A DNA stretch of 29,393 nucleotides from an uncultured Eubacterium sp. (GTDB taxonomy: Bacteria; Bacillota; Clostridia; Lachnospirales; Lachnospiraceae). The notes beneath the pieces were generated by a model. The model was not told the DNA's origin. It was given only the letters and a program-made list of their open reading frames with translations, and did not search any database. The stretch spans positions 1-29,393 of the forward strand of contig CAJUBQ010000054.1 of assembly GCA_910584595.1 (NCBI GenBank). The letters run 5' to 3'. A program made the translations under genes and the position numbers. Below are positions 25,426 through 29,393 of this stretch, one piece after another (the stretch's first letter is position 1; each line of letters starts with the position of its first letter).

Positions 25426-26375
25426 TTTCGCCTGCCTCTCATACTTCCAAAATGCATCCTAAGCCACGCGAACATACCACCGGGCAATAACATACCGCAA
25501 TAGCGAACATATTTCCTCCTTCGATCCCCGTCTCCTTTCGCCAAAACCGGTTTACAGCCTGCCCGTCTGGCATACGCGCGATATACCTCCCGATATGGAT
25601 GGTCACTGTCTGCGTACCAGGGCCGCTGAAAAAATTCATCCAAATAATGAATAATAAGCGCATTTTTTCTTGCATGCATAAGCTGCTGTTCCGCATAAAA
25701 AAACTCTGGTTTATATATCTTTCGAATTTTTCTGCTGTTAAAAAGGAGCATCACCGACATCAGATTGTAACACGGTTCTAAAATCATAATTCTTCCTCTG
25801 CAAATATAATTTAAAGTTCCCTCGCTAAGCATTGGCGGCTGACCTGCACATCTGTGAATATACGAAGCTGCATGTTCTGTCTTTTGTTCTTTTTTCCATA
25901 GCTGTAAATTTATCAAAACAACTCCGTCACAAATATAAAGATCTCCTTCGCCAAGCCCCATTTGTGCTAAAACGCTTCTGTTATATGGCATAGCCACACC
26001 CGCCGCCAGGCATTTTCTCATCTCCATCTGCTCTAAATGCTGTAAGCTTCCATTTACAACCGTATCACAATCCAGATACAAAAGACGCTCTGCATCCAAA
26101 AAATCCATACACAGCTTGCTGTAAATCGTAGGCGGATGCCTGTCCTGCCCACATAAATGCAGCTTTGCAATGACATCATCCAGTGCATAAAATGTGATCT
26201 GCCGGTGAAATTTGCATGCTAACCATTGTATTCTGTTTTTAGTCTCTGCACGAAGCTTATCTTCCACGCAATGAACCTGAATTTCTAACGTCCGGTTGTT
26301 TTCCAACAGCGAAAATACTGACGTGCATAACTGTACTGCATATGATTCATTGCAGGAATACATTACATGCAACAT
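25422..26375 (-). CDS. Family 8 glycosyltransferase (LgtC-like)
   Basis: This 317-residue GT-A enzyme of family GT8 is related to bacterial alpha-galactosyl and glucosyl transferases. The metal-binding D102-C-D104 lies in LLYLDCDTVVNG. YICDGVVLINLQLW is the family's acceptor-side strand region, and IIHYLDEFFQRPW corresponds to the C-terminal HxxGxxKPW motif, with changes in its middle. A basic C-terminal tail (RRRK..., RGRRK) may bind the membrane surface. ATG 26375 follows GAGGA with good spacing and overlaps the tandem GT4 gene by 13 bp. It probably adds a hexose in the cytoplasm to the growing lipid-linked chain. The sugar cannot be inferred. Confidence 0.85.
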   Translation of the reverse strand: MLHVMYSCNESYAVQLCTSVFSLLENNRTLEIQVHCVEDKLRAETKNRIQWLACKFHRQITFYALDDVIAKLHLCGQDRHPPTIYSKLCMDFLDAERLLYLDCDTVVNGSLQHLEQMEMRKCLAAGVAMPYNRSVLAQMGLGEGDLYICDGVVLINLQLWKKEQKTEHAASYIHRCAGQPPMLSEGTLNYICRGRIMILEPCYNLMSVMLLFNSRKIRKIYKPEFFYAEQQLMHARKNALIIHYLDEFFQRPWYADSDHPYREVYRAYARRAGCKPVLAKGDGDRRRKYVRYCGMLLPGGMFAWLRMHFGSMRGRRK

Positions 26376-28639
26376 GTTATTTCCTCACTATAAATTTGTC
26401 CTAAAAGATTCTTATACTGCATAATCTCCTGTAAATGCACAAATTTTTGGAGCTTTTGGCAATACCTTTCATAGTATTTCTGGCTCGTTAACAGTCTCCT
26501 CGTTTTTAAAAAAAGCTCTTCCTCACTATGGCATAATGCATCCGGAACATTTTGGAAAATCGTACAAAGCCCTCCAACTGCGCAGGCTAACACCGGAACA
26601 TGTAACGATAACGCTTCCGCAGCTACCAGTCCATACCCTTCCCAGTCTGACGTAATTAAGATCAGCTTTGCCTTTCTCATATATGGATATGGATTTTCAC
26701 AATAACCTGTCATCCGCACGATATCTCCAAGCCCCAGGTTTCGAATCTGCTGTCTGCATCGGCCGGCCAATTCTCCATCACCCAGCATAAGTGCATTTAC
26801 TTTTATGCCGGCCTTTTGCATTTTAGAAACAATCCGAATAAAACGTGATGGATTTTTTTGTTTGGTCAGCCTCCCGATAAACATCAGATCCGGATATTCC
26901 GGCACAAATCCTTCTGTATTTGCTGCGTCTGCCATGCGCACGATCCGCTCCGTATCTACCGGATTCCCTATAACGATACATTTCTGTTTTATTTTCTTTA
27001 AAAAAACGGCCTCATTTAGAATCGCTTCTGAAACGGTTAAAACAATATCAAATTTCTTTTGCATCCTCCAATAACACCATGTCCTCACACCCCAGCTGCG
27101 TATCCAGTACGGATTATTATGCAGATGAGAAATCAGCAAAAAATCTTTTTTTAAATATCCGCACAACACTGAAGCCGAAAAATCATGAGCATGTACAATA
27201 TCCGGCTGATATGTTTGCAGTACACGTTTTAATTCCCGCAGCGAAAATTTTGTCATTGGATAAAAACATATCTGCTCTTTTTCCAGCCATCGGCGAATGG
27301 CGCCATCCGGACACGCATACGCAAACTGATGCTTGTCTTTTAATATCCGGCAAATCGTAACAGCCACATTTTCAGCGCCGCTATACTGATTCATTTTCAG
27401 CACATGCAAGATCTTTTTTTTCTGATTCATTTTCAGCATTCCATAAATCTTTTTCATCTGCTGCTGAACTAATTCCTGTCTGTATCCCTGTACGATTTGG
27501 CGGTTATACATCCCTTTTTTCATCAGTGCGCTCTCATCCCCAAGCAAATACCGCAACGCATTGGCAAGCTGCTTTGAGCTGTCTGCTGAAAATCTTACAC
27601 CGCCGGGCGCAAATCCTGCTTCCTTGCCCGAACAATGAATCAATTCCCGATTTCCTCTAACATCTGACACGACACATGGCAAACCGGCTGCCATTGCCTC
27701 CATCAATGACACCGGCATACCTTCCCTCTTTGAAGGAAACACAAAAATATCGGCATTCTGATAAATCCATGGCATATCTTCCCGATATCCGGTCAGACGC
27801 ACAAAATCACGGACGCCTAAACGATCCGCATACCGCAGCAGCTTTTCTTTTAATTTCCCCTGTCCGCAAATCATATAATAAACATCTTTACGTCCAAGCC
27901 CTGCCAGAGCAGCTATTGCCACACGGTGGTTTTTTCCTCTGTTTAGTTCTCCAACAGACAATAAAAGCTTTGCCTGCGGCGGTATTTGAAATTCTATGCA
28001 AAATGCTTTTTCTTTGATTCGTTCATTCCCCGACATCGTTTCTCTCGTATTGCATCCCGCATATTTTTCTATAGAAACGCCAACACCTGGTATATGGCAC
28101 ACCTTTCCTGCTTTCAGATGCCGTTTTGCAAACCAGTAATCTTCTTTATTAACAGTAATCAATACATCTGTCCAATGTGCCAACATTTTTTCCACCGGAT
28201 AAAATAAAAGCCAGTTTTGGATTGGCGCACCTTTGTAAAAATGAAACCCATGCGCTGTATAGATGACCGGAATGCCTTTGCTATGCGCAGCCAGCCGTGA
28301 CAGCACACCGCCAATGGGAGACTGGCAGTGTATCCAGGCAAACGAATACCGATGCATCAGCTTCAAAAGCTGCCGATAAGCTTTACAACTGCGCACTGCA
28401 GAGTATACGCTTCTTGGACAATCCCATTGGTGACAGACAACGTGCATATCCGCCAGTTTTCTTAAAAGGTTTTGAATTCTTTTTTCATTGCACGTATTCC
28501 CCTTCCTGAAATTACACGCGATATGCACTTCGTATCCAAGACTGAGCAGCAAGCGAAGGTTTTGCATATTAAACTGGTCAATCATAGATGCCACAGATAC
28601 AGCCATTAATACGCTTTTAGCCGTTTTTTTATGTTTCAT
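26363..28639 (-). CDS. Tandem fusion of two GT4 glycosyltransferases
   Basis: This 758-residue protein consists of two complete GT4 enzymes joined head to tail. The first (about 8-397) resembles EpsD/capsular GT4 proteins, with TAHGFHFYKGAP, a LLLSVGELNRGKNH donor-site strand and E306-x7-E314. The second (about 409-758) has the typical GT4 start ILHVLKMNQYSGAENV, LMFIGRLTKQKNP and E667-x7-E675. The junction contains a 17-bp direct repeat, and Met404 (MNQKKKILHV) looks like the former start of a separate gene. Both active sites appear intact, so two successive transfers are likely. ATG 28639 overlaps the XRE gene by 11 bp; its ribosome site is weak, suggesting coupled translation. Confidence 0.85.
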   Translation of the reverse strand: MKHKKTAKSVLMAVSVASMIDQFNMQNLRLLLSLGYEVHIACNFRKGNTCNEKRIQNLLRKLADMHVVCHQWDCPRSVYSAVRSCKAYRQLLKLMHRYSFAWIHCQSPIGGVLSRLAAHSKGIPVIYTAHGFHFYKGAPIQNWLLFYPVEKMLAHWTDVLITVNKEDYWFAKRHLKAGKVCHIPGVGVSIEKYAGCNTRETMSGNERIKEKAFCIEFQIPPQAKLLLSVGELNRGKNHRVAIAALAGLGRKDVYYMICGQGKLKEKLLRYADRLGVRDFVRLTGYREDMPWIYQNADIFVFPSKREGMPVSLMEAMAAGLPCVVSDVRGNRELIHCSGKEAGFAPGGVRFSADSSKQLANALRYLLGDESALMKKGMYNRQIVQGYRQELVQQQMKKIYGMLKMNQKKKILHVLKMNQYSGAENVAVTICRILKDKHQFAYACPDGAIRRWLEKEQICFYPMTKFSLRELKRVLQTYQPDIVHAHDFSASVLCGYLKKDFLLISHLHNNPYWIRSWGVRTWCYWRMQKKFDIVLTVSEAILNEAVFLKKIKQKCIVIGNPVDTERIVRMADAANTEGFVPEYPDLMFIGRLTKQKNPSRFIRIVSKMQKAGIKVNALMLGDGELAGRCRQQIRNLGLGDIVRMTGYCENPYPYMRKAKLILITSDWEGYGLVAAEALSLHVPVLACAVGGLCTIFQNVPDALCHSEEELFLKTRRLLTSQKYYERYCQKLQKFVHLQEIMQYKNLLGQIYSEEITCCM
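27386..27438 (-). repeat. 17-bp direct repeat at the GT4-GT4 fusion point
   Basis: The sequence CTGATTCATTTTCAGCA (plus strand) occurs at 27386-27402 and again at 27422-27438, a period of 36 bp or exactly 12 codons. It encodes the repeated LKMNQ before and after the second GT4 start. It may be a footprint of the event that fused the genes, and recombination between copies would delete 12 codons in frame. Confidence 0.8.
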
Positions 28640-28985
28640 TCATAATTTCCGCCACTGACTTCATAATACGGATATACATAGAATAACTGTCCGCATCTTG
28701 CCTGGAGGATGCCTTCTCCGTCTTCTTTACAGGCGCCTTCCACATCTCAAGCACTGCATCTGACGGATGCGCCACACCCCAAAGCAGCTCATCAGCATTT
28801 GCATCCAAAGCCATGCAAATGCTGACAAACGTCTCCAGACTCATAATTCTTGTCCCACGCTCAATATGTCCTAAAAATGACATACTAATACCGCATTTAT
28901 TCGCAAGCTCTTCCTGTGACCATCCCTTTGCCTTTCTCACCTGGCGGATACGCATTCCCATCTTACTATAATTCAGTTCTTTCAT
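28629..28985 (-). CDS. XRE-family transcriptional regulator
   Basis: This 118-residue protein has an N-terminal Cro/C1-type helix-turn-helix at about 10-65 (IRQVRKAKGWSQEELANKCG, then SMSFLGHIERG), followed by a charged tail with no recognised domain. It is the first gene of the operon and probably controls it, perhaps by binding the inverted repeat that overlaps the -35 box upstream. ATG 28985 is preceded by GGAGG with seven-base spacing. The stop overlaps the tandem GT4 gene by 11 bp. Small XRE regulators at the head of capsule-type operons are common in clostridia, but whether this one represses or activates is not shown by the sequence. Confidence 0.88.
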   Translation of the reverse strand: MKELNYSKMGMRIRQVRKAKGWSQEELANKCGISMSFLGHIERGTRIMSLETFVSICMALDANADELLWGVAHPSDAVLEMWKAPVKKTEKASSRQDADSYSMYIRIMKSVAEIMNET

Positions 28986-29005
28986 AGCCTTCCTCCGTCT
29001 TGCTC

Positions 29006-29034
29006 ATAATAATTGACCGCTTTTGAGAACACAA
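29006..29034 (-). promoter_or_regulatory. Probable sigma-A promoter of the polysaccharide operon
   Basis: On the minus strand TTGTGT (29029-29034) and TATTAT (29006-29011) are separated by exactly 17 bases. The -10 box matches five of six consensus positions; the -35 box is weaker. The predicted start of transcription, near 28999, would give a short leader that just includes the GGAGG site of the XRE gene. No other good promoter was seen in this region on this strand. Confidence 0.55.
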
Positions 29035-29041
29035 CATTCTC
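29025..29041. promoter_or_regulatory. Candidate operator, GAGAA-N7-TTCTC
   Basis: A short inverted repeat, GAGAA (29025-29029) and TTCTC (29037-29041) with a 7-base centre, covers the -35 box of the operon promoter. Its size and symmetry suit a dimeric Cro/C1-type regulator, and the first gene of the operon encodes one. Binding here would block RNA polymerase, so negative autoregulation is the simplest reading. The half-sites are only 5 bp, so chance is possible. Confidence 0.4.
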
Positions 29042-29075
29042 TAATAAATTGTTATGCTTTTCTTATGTCATCCTA

Positions 29076-29092
29076 TCGCGCGAAATGCGCGA
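29076..29092. repeat. GC-rich inverted repeat TCGCGC-N5-GCGCGA
   Basis: The perfect 6-bp arms at 29076-29081 and 29087-29092 stand out in otherwise AT-rich DNA about 42 bp upstream of the -35 box. There is no T-run after it on the plus strand, and on the minus strand the following bases are mixed, so a terminator is unlikely. It may be a binding site for a regulator of the operon. Confidence 0.4.
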
Positions 29093-29393
29093 GAAATAAG
29101 GAAAAAGTACGTTTTTTTTAATAGAATACACAGAAAAAAAAGGTCTTTTTTGTCTCAATTATGTAAATAAGTCTACTATTTTTATTTTGTTATTCACTTC
29201 TTTTTATGGGATATATTTAACAGATTTTAATAGCAATAGATTTGTTTTTCCGGTAATAATTGCCAATCTTTTCATTTATATTGCAAAAAATAAGAAAGTG
29301 GTATAAAATACTTTCAGATAACAATTTATTAGAAAATGTTACCTGTCTTTGGTAGTCGAATGGTAAAACATAGTGCTAAACTACAGACTAAAA

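Larger units (their letters stand above)
28986..29393. other. AT-rich upstream region of the operon without a gene
   Basis: No reading frame with a plausible start and ribosome site was seen in these 408 bases. Beyond the promoter, operator and GC-rich inverted repeat listed separately, the region is strongly AT-rich with several A and T runs. On the plus strand, TTGCAA (29281-29286) and an extended TGG-TATAAA (29299-29307), spaced 15 bp apart, could be a weak promoter pointing out of the window. The last 50 bases hold no recognised gene. Confidence 0.5.

Noticed and set aside
29128..29153. A-run and T-run inverted repeat that could be a terminator
   Set aside because: The stem would be almost entirely A:T pairs with a mismatch and no GC core, so it would not form a stable terminator hairpin.
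29343..29393. tRNA-like stretch (GGTAGTCGAATGGTAAAAC...) at the window end
   Set aside because: The D-stem and anticodon-stem pairings do not form and no acceptor stem is visible, so it was not called as a tRNA.

Overview
The window is one long cell-surface polysaccharide locus. About sixteen genes lie on the minus strand, read from right (about 29 kb) to left (about 0.2 kb), with overlaps or gaps usually under 65 bp. The low-GC sequence, the strong GGAGG-type ribosome sites and the gene families (YfhO, CsbB-like GT2, Wzm/Wzt, XRE regulator) suggest a Bacillota, probably a clostridial gut organism. No marker gene is present to name it more closely.

Layout in transcription order. (1) 28986-29393 is an AT-rich leader with a probable promoter and operator, followed by a small XRE regulator (28629-28985). 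(2) 24226-28639 holds cytoplasmic glycosyltransferases: a tandem GT4 fusion, a GT8 and a GT4-like enzyme. (3) 22132-24281 encodes an ABC polysaccharide exporter, Wzm and Wzt, the latter with a C-terminal carbohydrate-binding domain. (4) 16349-22083 encodes a methyltransferase, a kinase-like/coiled-coil/GT2 protein and a double GT-B protein. This resembles the WbdD or WsaE/WsaF chain-extension and capping modules that work with such exporters. (5) 8191-16326 is a nucleotide-sugar module: RfbF-type cytidylyltransferase, HMGL-like aldolase fused to a second Rossmann-like domain, TPP-dependent acetolactate-synthase-like enzyme, short-chain reductase, 3-dehydroquinate-synthase-like cyclase and epimerase-like SDR, with a GtrB/CsbB-type GT2 embedded in it. 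(6) 197-8186 encodes outer-face decoration enzymes: a YfhO/acyltransferase fusion, a GT-C-like membrane protein and a terminal acyltransferase broken by a shift at a run of eight G.

Working model (inference). A main chain is assembled in the cytoplasm by modules 2 and 4, capped by the methyltransferase and kinase-like domain, recognised by the Wzt C-domain and exported. In parallel, module 5 makes an unusual CDP-activated sugar or carbocycle. The embedded GT2 loads it onto undecaprenyl phosphate, and the YfhO or GT-C protein transfers it to the exported polymer, which is then acylated. No initiating phosphoglycosyltransferase, GtcA-type flippase, CDP-glucose 4,6-dehydratase or dTDP-rhamnose genes are in the window.

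The most interesting parts are the uncharacterised CDP-sugar module and the apparently split WbdD-like capping system in a Gram-positive setting. Bases 1 to about 180 have much higher GC (about 55%) than the adjoining gene and look like a junction with other DNA, which I could not identify.
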